From Stutzerimonas xanthomarina (GTDB taxonomy: Bacteria; Pseudomonadota; Gammaproteobacteria; Pseudomonadales; Pseudomonadaceae): a DNA stretch of 64,000 nt. Below the pieces are notes generated by a model. The model worked only from the letters and a program-made list of their open reading frames with translations. It was not told the origin of the DNA and made no database searches. The translations under genes were made by a program, and so were the position numbers. The stretch covers positions 1 through 64,000 of the forward strand of contig NZ_RHQM01000019.1 of assembly GCF_003935375.1 (NCBI RefSeq), read 5' to 3'. This document shows, piece after piece, positions 17,295 to 26,512 of the stretch; positions within the stretch are counted from its first letter, which is position 1; each line of letters starts with the position of its first letter.

Positions 17295-18428
17295 ATGGAT
17301 TGCCTGTTTCTGCCCGCCGACAGCCCTGCCAGGCTCGATGGCGATACGCGTGTCTATTGGCTGCCCAAGGACGGCCCTGGCCGCTGGCAGCCCCTGGCCG
17401 ACTGCAGCGGTGGCAGTGGCGCGATCAGCCTGATTCTGCCGGCCGAAGTCTGCAGCTTTTTCGCCGTCACTCTCCCGACCCGCAAGGCGCGCTGGATGCA
17501 GCAGGCGCTGGCCTACGCCGCCGAGGAGTTGCTTGCCGAAAACGTCGACGATCTGCATCTGGCGCTTGGTGAAACGCTGCCCGATGGCCGCCAGCGCGTC
17601 GTGGCGATCCGTCGCCAGCTGCTGGCCGGCTGGTTGGAGCAGCTGCGCGAGCTGGGGCTGCTGATCGTGGCGATCCACGTCGATGCCGATCTGCTGCCGC
17701 GGGAAGACGCACAGCTGCTGTTCATCGGCGAGCGTGGTTTGCTCGGCGGTGTCGGCGAGACGCGGCTGGCTTTCGCCACTCAGGATTGGCCGCAGCTTTC
17801 CGGCCTTTGCCCAGCGCCCTGGCACGCCCAGGGCAGCGAAAGCGAGCCGCCGCTGGCGCTCGACGGCTATCGGCAAGTGGATGATCCGTATGCCTTTCTC
17901 GTCGCCCAGCGCGCGGCGGCAGTCAATCTGGCTCAGGGCGACTTCGCCGTCGAGGTCGGCAACACCGGCCTCGGCTACTGGAAACCGCTGTTTGCCGTCG
18001 CCGGGCTGATCCTGCTGGTGCAGCTGGGTTTCAATCTAAGCCAGGCCTGGTACTTCCAGCGCCAAGGCGATGCCTATGCCGAGGCCAGTCTGGCGCTGTA
18101 TCGAGAGTTGTTCCCGGAGGACATCCGGATCGTAAACATGCGCGCACAATTCGATGATCACCTGGCGCGCGGCAGCGGCGGGCAGGCGGGCTTCCTGCGC
18201 TTGCTCGACCACGCTGCCGCAGCGCTGGAGGACGGCATTCCGGTCACCATCGGTCAGCTCGACTACAACCAGGATCGTGGCGATCTGGCGCTGCAGGTGC
18301 AGGCGATGGATTTCGCCACCCTGGAAACCCTGCGTCGGCGGCTGGGTGAGGCCGGCCAGAGTGTGCAGTTGGGTTCGGCCAGTCGCGAAGGTGACGGCGT
18401 GAGTGCCCGCGTGGTGATCGGAGGCTGA
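17295..18428 (+). CDS. gspL: Type II secretion protein GspL (XcpY)
   Basis: The 377-residue protein has an actin-like N-terminal cytoplasmic domain (L-F-L-P-A-D, Y-A-A-E-E-L-L-A-E). One membrane helix lies at about residues 232-250 (F-A-V-A-G-L-I-L-L-V-Q-L), with a periplasmic ferredoxin-like domain after it. It anchors GspE to the membrane and partners GspM. The stop overlaps the gspM start. Confidence 0.93.
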   Translation: MDCLFLPADSPARLDGDTRVYWLPKDGPGRWQPLADCSGGSGAISLILPAEVCSFFAVTLPTRKARWMQQALAYAAEELLAENVDDLHLALGETLPDGRQRVVAIRRQLLAGWLEQLRELGLLIVAIHVDADLLPREDAQLLFIGERGLLGGVGETRLAFATQDWPQLSGLCPAPWHAQGSESEPPLALDGYRQVDDPYAFLVAQRAAAVNLAQGDFAVEVGNTGLGYWKPLFAVAGLILLVQLGFNLSQAWYFQRQGDAYAEASLALYRELFPEDIRIVNMRAQFDDHLARGSGGQAGFLRLLDHAAAALEDGIPVTIGQLDYNQDRGDLALQVQAMDFATLETLRRRLGEAGQSVQLGSASREGDGVSARVVIGG

Positions 18429-18943
18429 TGATGAATCTCAAGCAACAATTGGCTGTGCGCCTCGCCGATTCACCGCTGTGGCAGCGCTGGCAACGGCTGG
18501 CGCCCCGCGAGCGTACCTCGCTGAGCCTGCTTGGCGCTTTCCTGCTCGCGGTGCTGTTCTACCTCTGGCTGTGGCTGCCGGCGCAACGCCAGGCCGCCGA
18601 CGCCCGCGAATACTACCAAGCGCAGCGCGAGATGCATGCCTACATGGAGCAGAACACCGAGCTGGCGCGGCAGATGGAGCGTAGCAATCAGGTCGAACTG
18701 GCGCCGGAGCAGCTGCAAGGGGTGATCACCGAAAGCGCGCAGCAGGGCAATCTACTGATCGAGAGCTTCGACAATGGCAGCGACGGTAGCCTCCAGGTGA
18801 GTCTGCCGGCGGCATCTTATGCGCTGCTGCTGCGTTGGTTCGACACGTTGCAGGGTCAAGGGGTGAGTGTCGCCGACGTCAGCCTGGAGCGTGCAGGGGA
18901 GGGGCTGGTCAATGCGCGGGTGAGCTTTCGAGCGGGAGGGTGA
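18428..18943 (+). CDS. gspM: Type II secretion protein GspM (XcpZ)
   Basis: The 171-residue protein has one N-terminal membrane helix (L-L-G-A-F-L-L-A-V-L-F-Y-L-W-L-W) after a short basic segment, and a periplasmic ferredoxin-like domain, as in GspM. It is the last gene of the operon; no gspN follows. ATG at 18431 is an alternative start. Confidence 0.92.
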   Translation: MMNLKQQLAVRLADSPLWQRWQRLAPRERTSLSLLGAFLLAVLFYLWLWLPAQRQAADAREYYQAQREMHAYMEQNTELARQMERSNQVELAPEQLQGVITESAQQGNLLIESFDNGSDGSLQVSLPAASYALLLRWFDTLQGQGVSVADVSLERAGEGLVNARVSFRAGG

Positions 18944-18958
18944 GAGGCTTGGTAGCCG

Positions 18959-18997
18959 TCACCGGGTCGGCACGTTCTGGTGCAGACCCGGCGGTGA
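18959..18997. terminator. Hairpin terminator between gspM and the HDOD gene
   Basis: CCGGGTC (18962-18968) pairs with GACCCGG (18985-18991), flanked by TCACC and GGTGA that extend the stem with a small bulge. It lies in the 60-base gap between convergent genes. It lacks a clear T-tract, so its efficiency is uncertain. Confidence 0.5.
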
Positions 18998-19003
18998 GGG
19001 CTA

Positions 19004-20407
19004 TCAGTGCGGCGGGTTGAACTGCATGGCCAATGCACGCAATGCGGCCTCTGCGGCAAGTACCTTGGATATCGCATCATCGGCCTTTTCACGGCTGATG
19101 CCGAGACGATCGAACAGCTGCTGCGGCACATCGCTGACCGGCTCCCCGCCGATGCCACGGCTGCGCAGTAGGCGCACGGCCAGACAGACCAGGTTCGGAT
19201 AAGCCGAGTGTTCGCCTGCGTAGTTCGGATCGCTCTGAAAGCGCAGGGCGACCGCGAGTTCTTCAGGCATGCCCCACAGACGCATTAACCAGGCGCCGAT
19301 CTGTTCGCGGGTGATACCCAGCAGGTGCTGCTCGACGTGGCTATGCGACAGGTGCGGGTTGGCTTCCAGATGTCGACAGATCAGCGAGAAATGCGGTGGG
19401 AAGACGTGGGCCAGCACCAGGTAGCCGAAACTGTGCAGCAGTCCGGCGAGGTAACTCAGGCCGGGCTCTGGGCGTTGTTCACGGGGAATGGCGCGGGTCA
19501 GCCCCTCTATCACGGCGGCGGTATAGATCGCCTGTTGCCAATAAGGTGTGGCGTCCTGTGGCTTGTCCTTGGGTAGGCTCAGCGTTTTGCCCAGCGCGAG
19601 GCCTAGGGCAAGGTTGATTACCAGGTCGAAGCCCAACACGCGAACGATGGCGTCTTCCACTGAGCGAATGCGCCCGGGCGCTGCGTAATAGGGTGAGGCC
19701 GCCCAACTGATCACCTGCGCCGCCAGTGCCGGGTCGGTTTCCACCACGCCGGTGATGTCGTCGACGGTGGCATCGGGATTGACCCGCAGCTTGATGATCT
19801 TCTGCGCCGTGTGCGGTAGCGGAGGAATCTCGATGGTCTCTTCCAGGCGCTTCTGGATACGTCGTGCGGTGAAGCTCTGCACCGCCTGGCTGATCTCTGC
19901 GCGGTCGTCGTCCGGACGGTCCAGGTTCGGCTGGATGCTGCTCAGCGGCACGGCGAAGCTACCTGCCGTAGCCTTGCTCAGCATGCGCTTGAAGTCGCCA
20001 CTGGCGACCTCTACCAGCAGCCCAGGCTGGCCGGACTCCACCAGCAGCCGTGGCTGTTGCATCAGGCATTCTTCATACAGGCAGGGCGAACTGGTCAGCG
20101 GCGGCAGGCCAGGCAGGCGGCTCAACTGGTGCTTGCCCAGCATCCGGGCCAGTCGCTCCGGCTTTACAGCTGCCAGCTCGCGGCCGGTAAGCTCGGCCAG
20201 GCGCGCGAGATCGAGCAGATGGTTCTGGGGGAAGAGCACCAGCATGGCGCCGATGCTGTCGTCCAGCAGCACTGCCTGAACCCGTTGGGCGGCGGGAAAA
20301 TTGGGGCGATCGCGCTGGATCTGATAACTCACACCGAGGTCTTTCAACAGCTTGGTGATCAGCAGGGGCAGTTCGGAGCAGCTTTCGGTGTCGACAGCAG
20401 AATTCAT
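19004..20407 (-). CDS. HDOD domain protein with N-terminal YbaK-like domain
   Basis: The 467-residue protein has two parts. Residues 1-150 resemble the YbaK/aminoacyl-tRNA deacylase fold (A-V-L-L-D-D-S, L-A-R-L-A-E-L-T-G-R-E-L). Residues 180-460 form an HDOD signalling domain with P-P-L-P-H-T-A-Q-K-I and R-V-L-G-F-D-L-V-I. HDOD proteins lack the HD catalytic residues and usually act in signalling or secretion control. ATG 20407 is preferred over an upstream GTG because a TATACT-like -10 sequence lies within that extension. It follows recG by 75 bases. Confidence 0.8.
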   Translation of the reverse strand: MNSAVDTESCSELPLLITKLLKDLGVSYQIQRDRPNFPAAQRVQAVLLDDSIGAMLVLFPQNHLLDLARLAELTGRELAAVKPERLARMLGKHQLSRLPGLPPLTSSPCLYEECLMQQPRLLVESGQPGLLVEVASGDFKRMLSKATAGSFAVPLSSIQPNLDRPDDDRAEISQAVQSFTARRIQKRLEETIEIPPLPHTAQKIIKLRVNPDATVDDITGVVETDPALAAQVISWAASPYYAAPGRIRSVEDAIVRVLGFDLVINLALGLALGKTLSLPKDKPQDATPYWQQAIYTAAVIEGLTRAIPREQRPEPGLSYLAGLLHSFGYLVLAHVFPPHFSLICRHLEANPHLSHSHVEQHLLGITREQIGAWLMRLWGMPEELAVALRFQSDPNYAGEHSAYPNLVCLAVRLLRSRGIGGEPVSDVPQQLFDRLGISREKADDAISKVLAAEAALRALAMQFNPPH

Positions 20408-20482
20408 ATGCGGACCCGTTATAGTGACCTGCCCGAGTATAGCGAAGCCGTCAGGCACGGACGTTGTGGCGACGAATGGTTG

Positions 20483-22555
20483 TCATACCTGGCCGTATTC
20501 CTGGCCATGACGCAGCCAACGCTCGAGCAGAGGGCTGACATGCTGCGGCCAGCGCGCCAACAGCTCCTGCGCGGCATCGCGTACCGCCGGGAGCAGCTCT
20601 GCATCGCGCATGAGGTCGGCGACCTTGAACTGCAAGAGGCCGGTCTGACGGGTGCCGAGCATCTCGCCGGGGCCTCGCAGCTCCAGGTCCTTTTCGGCGA
20701 TCAGGAAGCCGTCGCAGGTCTCGCGCATGATCGCCAGCCGCTCGCGGCCCAGTTGTGACAGCGGCGGATGGTACAGCAGCACGCAATGACTTGCCGCACT
20801 GCCGCGGCCGACCCGCCCGCGCAGCTGGTGCAGCTGGGCGAGGCCGAGGCGTTCTGGGTTTTCGATGATCATCAGGCTGGCGTTGGGCACGTCGACGCCC
20901 ACCTCGATCACTGTAGTGGCAACCAACAGCTGCAGCTCGCCGCGCTTGAACTGCTCCATCACCGCGGCCTTCTCGGCCGGCTTCATGCGCCCGTGGATCA
21001 GCCCGACACGTAGCCCGACGAGTGCTGCCGAAAGGTCCTCGAAGGTGGTTTCCGCGGCCTGACAGGTCAGCTCCTCGGATTCCTCGATCAGGGTGCACAC
21101 CCAGTACGCCTGGCGCCCCTCGTTGCAGGCGATGCGTACCCGCTCGATCACCTCCAGGCGGCGGCTGTCGGCAATCACCAGGGTGTTGACCGGCGTACGC
21201 CCTGGCGGCAGTTCGTCGAGGATCGAGGTATCGAGATCGGCGTAGGCGCTCATCGCCAGGGTGCGAGGGATTGGCGTGGCGGTCATGATCAGCTGGTGCG
21301 GGCAGAGTCGACCGTCGATGCCTTTCTGGCGCAGGGCCAGGCGCTGCTGCACGCCGAAGCGGTGCTGCTCGTCGATGATTACCAGCGCCAGGCGCTTGAA
21401 CACCACCTCGTCCTGAAACAGCGCGTGGGTGCCGACTACCATCGGGCAGCCGCCGGCTATCTGTTCCAGCGATGCGGCGCGGGCCTTGCCCTTGAGCTTG
21501 CCGGCGAGCCAGGCGACCTCGATGCCGAGCGGTTCGAGCCACTTGCTGAAGTTGAGAAAGTGCTGCTCGGCGAGGATTTCCGTCGGCGCCATCAGCGCCA
21601 CCTGGTAACCGGCTTCCAGCGCCTGCAAGGCAGCGAGGGCGGCGACCACCGTCTTGCCGGCACCGACATCGCCCTGCACCAGGCGCAGCATGGGCTCGTC
21701 CTGGGCCAGGTCATAGGCGATCTCGGCACCGACGCGTTGCTGCGCGCCGGTGGGGCTGAAACCTAGGTTGGCGAGAAAGCGCTGCGGCAAGGCTTTCGCC
21801 GGTGGCAGCGCCGGTGCCTGCTGGGCGCGTACCCGCTCGCGCAGGCGCTGCAGCGACAGCTGATGGGTCAGCAGTTCCTCAAAGGCCAGGCGGTGTTGCG
21901 CCCAGTGCCGACCTTCGGCGAGTTCTTCCAGATTGGCGTCGGCCGGTGGCCGGTGCAGGTAACGCAACGCTTGGTCCAGCGGGCCGAGGCGATAATCACG
22001 GGCCAGTTCGGCGGGCAGCCAGTCTGGCAGGCTGTGCGGGCCGAGACGGCTTAGCGCCTGCTCGCTGAGGTTGCGCAGGCGCTGTTGGGTCAAGCCTTCT
22101 GTGGTCGGGTAGATCGGCGTGAGGGTCTGTTCCACCGGTGCCGGCTCGCTGGTCAGTGCGCGGTATTCCGGGTGGTAGATCTCCAGCCCCGAGGCACCGG
22201 GACGCGCCTCGCCGTAGCAGCGCAGCTGGGTGCCGCGCTTCATGGCTTCCTTCTGCGCCTGGCTGAAATGGTAGAAGCGCAGGCTCAGGGTGCCGCTGCC
22301 GTCCTGCAGGCGCACCAGCAGGCTGCGGCGGCGACCCATGACGATATCGGCACCGGACACCACGCCTTCGATCACCGCGTCCTGCCCCGGGCGCAACGCG
22401 CCAATGGGCACCACGCGGGTGCGGTCCTGGTAGCGCAGCGGCAGGTGGAAGAGCACGTCCTGCAGGGTTTCCAGGCCGACCCTGGCGAGCTTTTCGGCCA
22501 GCGCGGCGCCGACGCCCTTGAGTGCGGTGACCGGAACGGTCGCCAGTTCGCTCAT
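20483..22555 (-). CDS. recG: ATP-dependent DNA helicase RecG
   Basis: The 690-residue protein has an N-terminal wedge (OB-fold) domain for branched DNA, followed by superfamily 2 helicase motifs. Walker A is GDVGAGKT near residue 295 and the DEQH box (I-I-D-E-Q-H-R-F-G-V) is near 395. RecG drives replication-fork reversal and branch migration of recombination intermediates. It begins five bases after oxyR ends, so the two form an operon as in other pseudomonads. Confidence 0.97.
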   Translation of the reverse strand: MSELATVPVTALKGVGAALAEKLARVGLETLQDVLFHLPLRYQDRTRVVPIGALRPGQDAVIEGVVSGADIVMGRRRSLLVRLQDGSGTLSLRFYHFSQAQKEAMKRGTQLRCYGEARPGASGLEIYHPEYRALTSEPAPVEQTLTPIYPTTEGLTQQRLRNLSEQALSRLGPHSLPDWLPAELARDYRLGPLDQALRYLHRPPADANLEELAEGRHWAQHRLAFEELLTHQLSLQRLRERVRAQQAPALPPAKALPQRFLANLGFSPTGAQQRVGAEIAYDLAQDEPMLRLVQGDVGAGKTVVAALAALQALEAGYQVALMAPTEILAEQHFLNFSKWLEPLGIEVAWLAGKLKGKARAASLEQIAGGCPMVVGTHALFQDEVVFKRLALVIIDEQHRFGVQQRLALRQKGIDGRLCPHQLIMTATPIPRTLAMSAYADLDTSILDELPPGRTPVNTLVIADSRRLEVIERVRIACNEGRQAYWVCTLIEESEELTCQAAETTFEDLSAALVGLRVGLIHGRMKPAEKAAVMEQFKRGELQLLVATTVIEVGVDVPNASLMIIENPERLGLAQLHQLRGRVGRGSAASHCVLLYHPPLSQLGRERLAIMRETCDGFLIAEKDLELRGPGEMLGTRQTGLLQFKVADLMRDAELLPAVRDAAQELLARWPQHVSPLLERWLRHGQEYGQV

Positions 22556-22559
22556 GGCC

Positions 22560-23480
22560 TCAGGCTTTCGCCGACGGCGGCTTGCCTACCGAACACAGGC
22601 GGATCGAGTCGGCGAGGATCTCGATGGCCTTGGGCCGCGGAAAGCTGGCGCGCCAGGCGATCGCCACGGTGCGGAACGGCACCGGCGGCGTCAGGGGGCG
22701 GGTCTCCAGCACACCGGGGGAGTAGTGGTGGCTCTCCACCGCCGACAGCGGCAGGATCGACACGCCGAGGCCCGAGGCGACCATGTGGCGGATGGTTTCC
22801 AACGAGCTGGATTCCACCGTGGTGTGGCTCGGCGCCTCGCCCTTGCGGGTGGTCGGACAGGCTTCGAGCACCTGATCGCGGAAGCAGTGGCCTTCACCGA
22901 GCAGCAGCAGGCTCTTGTCGTTGAGCATCTCGGCGTCGATGGTTTCCTTTGCCGTCCACGGATGGTCGGCCGGCATCAGTACGTAGAACGGCTCGTCGTA
23001 GAGCGGCTTGGTCAGCACGTCGGCTTCCTGGAACGGCAGCGCAACGATGATCGCGTCCAGCTCGCCGGTACGCAGCTTGTCGCGCAGGATGTGGGTGAAG
23101 TTCTCTTCGATGTACAGCGGCATATCCGGCGCCACGCGATGCAGCTGCGGAATCAGGTGCGGGAACATGTAAGGGCCGACGGTGTAGATGGCGCCGACCT
23201 TGAGTGGTGCGGCGAGCTGATTCTTGCCGACCTGGGCCAGCTCGCGGATGCTCTGCGCTTGCTCCAGCACCTTCTGCGCCTGGGTCACGATGCCTTCGCC
23301 GACCGGCGTGAGGCGCACCGCGCTCTTGGTCCGCTCGAAGATCAGCACACCGAGCTCGTCCTCGAGCTTCTTCACACCGACCGAAAGGGTCGGCTGACTG
23401 ACGTGGCAGCGTTCAGCGGCGCGGCCGAAGTGCTGTTCCTGGGCAAGGGTCACGATGTAGCGCAATTCGGTCAGAGTCAT
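22560..23480 (-). CDS. oxyR: Hydrogen peroxide sensor-regulator OxyR
   Basis: The 306-residue LysR-family activator starts MTLTELRYIVTLAQEQHFGRAA. Both redox cysteines are present at residues 199 and 208 in G-H-C-F-R-D-Q-V-L-E-A-C, which form the peroxide-induced disulfide. The winged helix-turn-helix occupies residues 1-60. ATG 23480 is chosen over an ATG three codons upstream to match the family N-terminus. It is the first gene of the oxyR-recG operon. Confidence 0.97.
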   Translation of the reverse strand: MTLTELRYIVTLAQEQHFGRAAERCHVSQPTLSVGVKKLEDELGVLIFERTKSAVRLTPVGEGIVTQAQKVLEQAQSIRELAQVGKNQLAAPLKVGAIYTVGPYMFPHLIPQLHRVAPDMPLYIEENFTHILRDKLRTGELDAIIVALPFQEADVLTKPLYDEPFYVLMPADHPWTAKETIDAEMLNDKSLLLLGEGHCFRDQVLEACPTTRKGEAPSHTTVESSSLETIRHMVASGLGVSILPLSAVESHHYSPGVLETRPLTPPVPFRTVAIAWRASFPRPKAIEILADSIRLCSVGKPPSAKA

Positions 23481-23616
23481 AGTCAGCATCCATCAATGTG
23501 CCGGCAAGCATAGCCTTTCGCGCAGCGCAGAACCAACCGGTCGGCCAGGCTTCGAAAGTCGGTACACTCCAGTTTCGTGCGGCCCGCGCGGCGGGTTACA
23601 ACTGAGGGAGCAGAAC

Positions 23617-24477
23617 ATGGGCAAGCGCCTAAGCGTATTGATCGCAGGCTGTGGCGACCTTGGCAGTCGTCTCGGTCTGCAACTGAGTCGGGACGGCTGG
23701 ACGGTGTATGGCCTGCGGCGCAACGCCGCCCAGCTGGCAGTGCCGATCCTGCCGGTCAACGGCGACCTTTCCGAACCGACCTGTCCGCGCTGCTGGCCCA
23801 ACGGCTCGCTGGACTATCTGGTCTATGCGGCATCCGCCACCGAACATGACGAAGCCGGCTATCGCCAGGCCTATGTCGAAGGCCTGCGCAATGTGCTCGG
23901 TTGGTTACAGCAGCGCGGCCAGCGCCCTCGGCGGCTGCTGTTCGTTTCCAGCACCGGTGTGTATGCCCAGCGCGACGGCGAGTGGATCGACGAGGACTCG
24001 GCCACCGAGCCCGGCGGCTTCACCGGTCGGGTGATGCTCGAGGCCGAACAGCTGGCGCTCGACAGCGCCCTGCCGGTAACGCGGGTGCGTCTGGGTGGGC
24101 TGTACGACCCGAAGCGCCCCTGGCTGCAGAATCAGGTGCGCGCCGGTTTGCGTGTCGAGCGCGATCCGCCGCAGTACAGCAACCGCATCCATCGCGACGA
24201 CGCCGCCGGGCTGCTGGCGTTTCTGCTGCAGAGCGATGCCAGTGGCGTCGCTCTGGATGATTGCTACCTGGGCGTCGACGATGATCCGGCGCCGCTGCAT
24301 GAGGTGGTCGACTGGCTGCGCGAGCGCCTGGGCGTCACCCACTGGGCCGAGCAGAGCATGACCCGCCGCGCCGGCAGCAAGCGCTGCAGCAATGCCCGCG
24401 CCCGTGCGCTGGGCTGGAAACCCAGGTACCCCAGCTATCGCGACGGTTACGCTTCGCTGGATCGCAATCGGCATTAG
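23617..24477 (+). CDS. NAD-dependent epimerase/dehydratase family SDR protein (YeeZ-like)
   Basis: The 286-residue extended short-chain dehydrogenase has an N-terminal nucleotide-binding motif (I-A-G-C-G-D-L-G-S-R-L-G). F-V-S-S-T-G-V-Y corresponds to the catalytic Ser/Tyr region. The C-terminus (S-K-R-C-S-N-A-R-A-R-A-L-G-W) is typical of YeeZ-like proteins. The substrate is not known. GGAG lies upstream of the ATG, and the gene is divergent from oxyR. Confidence 0.85.
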   Translation: MGKRLSVLIAGCGDLGSRLGLQLSRDGWTVYGLRRNAAQLAVPILPVNGDLSEPTCPRCWPNGSLDYLVYAASATEHDEAGYRQAYVEGLRNVLGWLQQRGQRPRRLLFVSSTGVYAQRDGEWIDEDSATEPGGFTGRVMLEAEQLALDSALPVTRVRLGGLYDPKRPWLQNQVRAGLRVERDPPQYSNRIHRDDAAGLLAFLLQSDASGVALDDCYLGVDDDPAPLHEVVDWLRERLGVTHWAEQSMTRRAGSKRCSNARARALGWKPRYPSYRDGYASLDRNRH

Positions 24478-24625
24478 TGCAGCCCGTCGGTAATCGGGCA
24501 ACTCTGGTGCGGCGCTGCTTACTAAAACCCTGACAGCACGCCGCACCGTGACAGAGGAGCAACAGCGAGGCAGCAAAGGAGAATCACCGAGACGGCGTTT
24601 CCGAAACCCGACCAGGAGATTGTCC

Positions 24626-25798
24626 ATGAGAGCCCTCCGCTGGCACGGCAAGCACGATATCCGCTGCGACAACCACGTCCCCGATCCCTCCATCGAAGAC
24701 CCTCGCGACGCCATCATCAAGGTGTCGTCCTGCGCCATCTGCGGCTCCGACCTGCACCTGTACGACGGCTTCATGCCCGGCATGCAGCACGGCGACATCA
24801 TGGGCCACGAGTTCATGGGCGAGGTGATGGAGGTCGGCTCGGCGAACAAGAAGCTCAAGGTGGGCGACCGCGTGGTGGTGCCCTTCACCATTGTCTGCGG
24901 CGAGTGCGACCAGTGCCGGCGCGGCAATTTCTCGGTGTGCGAGCGCACCAACCGCAACAAGGACGTGGCTGACAAAGTCTTTGGCCACACCACCGCCGGC
25001 CTCTATGGCTATACCCACCTCACCGGCGGTTATGCCGGTGGTCAGGCCGAGTACGTCCGCGTGCCCTACGCCGATGTCGGTCCCGTGGTGATCCCCAATG
25101 GTCTGACTGACGAGCAGGTATTGTTCCTCGGCGACATTCTCCCCACCGGCTGGCAGGCCGCGGCGCAATGCGACATCCAGCCCACCGACACCGTGGCAGT
25201 CTGGGGTGCCGGGCCGGTCGGCCAGTTCGCCGTCCGCAGCGCGGTGATGATGGGCGCCGAGCAGGTCATCTGTATCGACAACGTGCCCGAGCGGCTGTCC
25301 ATGGCCCGCGCCGGCGGCGCCATCACCATCAACTTCGATGAAGAAAGCGTGCTCGAACGCCTCAAGGAACTGACCCGTGGCAAGGGCCCGGAGAAATGCA
25401 TCGATTCGGTTGGGATGGAGGCGCACGCGGCGCGTTCGATCGACTCGATGTACGACCGCGCCAAGCAGGCAATGATGCTCGAGAGCGACCGGCCGCACGT
25501 GCTGCGCGAGATGATCTACGTCTGCCGTCCGGCCGGCATCATCTCCATTCCCGGCGTCTACGGCGGGCTGATCGACAAGATTCCGTTTGGCGCGGCGATG
25601 AACAAGGGCCTGACCTTCCGCATGGGGCAGACCCACGTCAATCGCTGGACTGACGATCTGCTGCGGCGCATCCAGGAAGGCGAGATCGACCCGAGCTTCG
25701 TCATCACCCACAGCGTCAGCCTCGAGCAGGGTCCGGAAATGTACAAGACCTTCCGCGACAAGCATGACGGCTGCATCAAGGTCGTTCTCAAACCCTGA
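24626..25798 (+). CDS. Zinc-dependent alcohol dehydrogenase
   Basis: The 390-residue medium-chain dehydrogenase has catalytic zinc ligands ([15 protein letters not shown]), a structural zinc loop ([15 protein letters not shown]) and an NAD motif (W-G-A-G-P-V-G-Q). Its length and long substrate domain resemble glutathione-independent formaldehyde or aldehyde dismutase-type enzymes, but the substrate is inferred only. AGGAG at 24614-24618 fixes the start. It forms an apparent operon with the small membrane protein gene 66 bases downstream. Confidence 0.88.
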   Translation: MRALRWHGKHDIRCDNHVPDPSIEDPRDAIIKVSSCAICGSDLHLYDGFMPGMQHGDIMGHEFMGEVMEVGSANKKLKVGDRVVVPFTIVCGECDQCRRGNFSVCERTNRNKDVADKVFGHTTAGLYGYTHLTGGYAGGQAEYVRVPYADVGPVVIPNGLTDEQVLFLGDILPTGWQAAAQCDIQPTDTVAVWGAGPVGQFAVRSAVMMGAEQVICIDNVPERLSMARAGGAITINFDEESVLERLKELTRGKGPEKCIDSVGMEAHAARSIDSMYDRAKQAMMLESDRPHVLREMIYVCRPAGIISIPGVYGGLIDKIPFGAAMNKGLTFRMGQTHVNRWTDDLLRRIQEGEIDPSFVITHSVSLEQGPEMYKTFRDKHDGCIKVVLKP

Positions 25799-25864
25799 AG
25801 CCTGCAGATCGCCGATCCCTACGGTAGGGATCGGCCGAGCCAAGCTATCGAGCGAGGAGTCTTT

Positions 25865-26383
25865 ATGAGCATTCCACGTCAAGTTACCCGGCCCAATCAT
25901 TCCGCACGCTCGCTGGCGCGTGGGCTGGGCTGGTTCAGTATCGGCCTGGGCGTCGTCCAGCTGGTGGCACCGCGGCAGGTTGCGCGCTTTATCGGGATGT
26001 CCGGCAGCGAAGGGGTGGTCCGTGCTTGCGGGCTGCGCGAGATCGCCACCGGTGTCGGCATCCTGCTGGCGGATGATCCGAAACCCTGGATCTACGGCCG
26101 TATCGGCGGCGATGCGCTGGATCTGGCCGGTCTCGGCTGGAGCATTGAGCACGGCAACGAGCCGGCCAATGCCGCCATCGCTGCCGGCGCGGTGGCCGGT
26201 ATCACCGCGCTGGACCTGAGCTGCGCCAAGGGTCTGGATGCCGAGCAGGTGCCGGTGGTCGAATGGGACTACAGCGACCGCAGCGGTTTCCCCGGCGGCA
26301 CTGCGCAAATGCGTGGCAGCGTCGAGGCCGAGTTCGCCGCCGCGCGGGCCGAGCCCAACGGCTATTCGCCGTCGCTTCATTGA
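25865..26383 (+). CDS. Small membrane protein linked to alcohol dehydrogenase
   Basis: The 172-residue protein has two or three hydrophobic stretches (L-G-W-F-S-I-G-L-G-V-V-Q-L; I-A-T-G-V-G-I-L-L; A-A-G-A-V-A-G-I-T-A). The N-terminal half looks like the membrane part found in cyclase/dehydrase-like proteins of pseudomonads, without the START-like cyclase domain. Residues 120-172 are soluble and acidic. GAGGAG lies just before the ATG. Its repeated pairing with zinc alcohol dehydrogenases is from general recollection; the function is unknown. Confidence 0.65.
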   Translation: MSIPRQVTRPNHSARSLARGLGWFSIGLGVVQLVAPRQVARFIGMSGSEGVVRACGLREIATGVGILLADDPKPWIYGRIGGDALDLAGLGWSIEHGNEPANAAIAAGAVAGITALDLSCAKGLDAEQVPVVEWDYSDRSGFPGGTAQMRGSVEAEFAAARAEPNGYSPSLH

Positions 26384-26512
26384 GCTGAAACCCAGGATCG
26401 GCTGGGTAGTGCCTGGTCGACTCTGAGCGCGACGATCCGCCGCATTTGCTATGGTGGCCGGCCGTTTTGGTCCAGGCCTCGTGCCGCGCCGCCAGTTTGC
26501 AGATGAGAGTCC

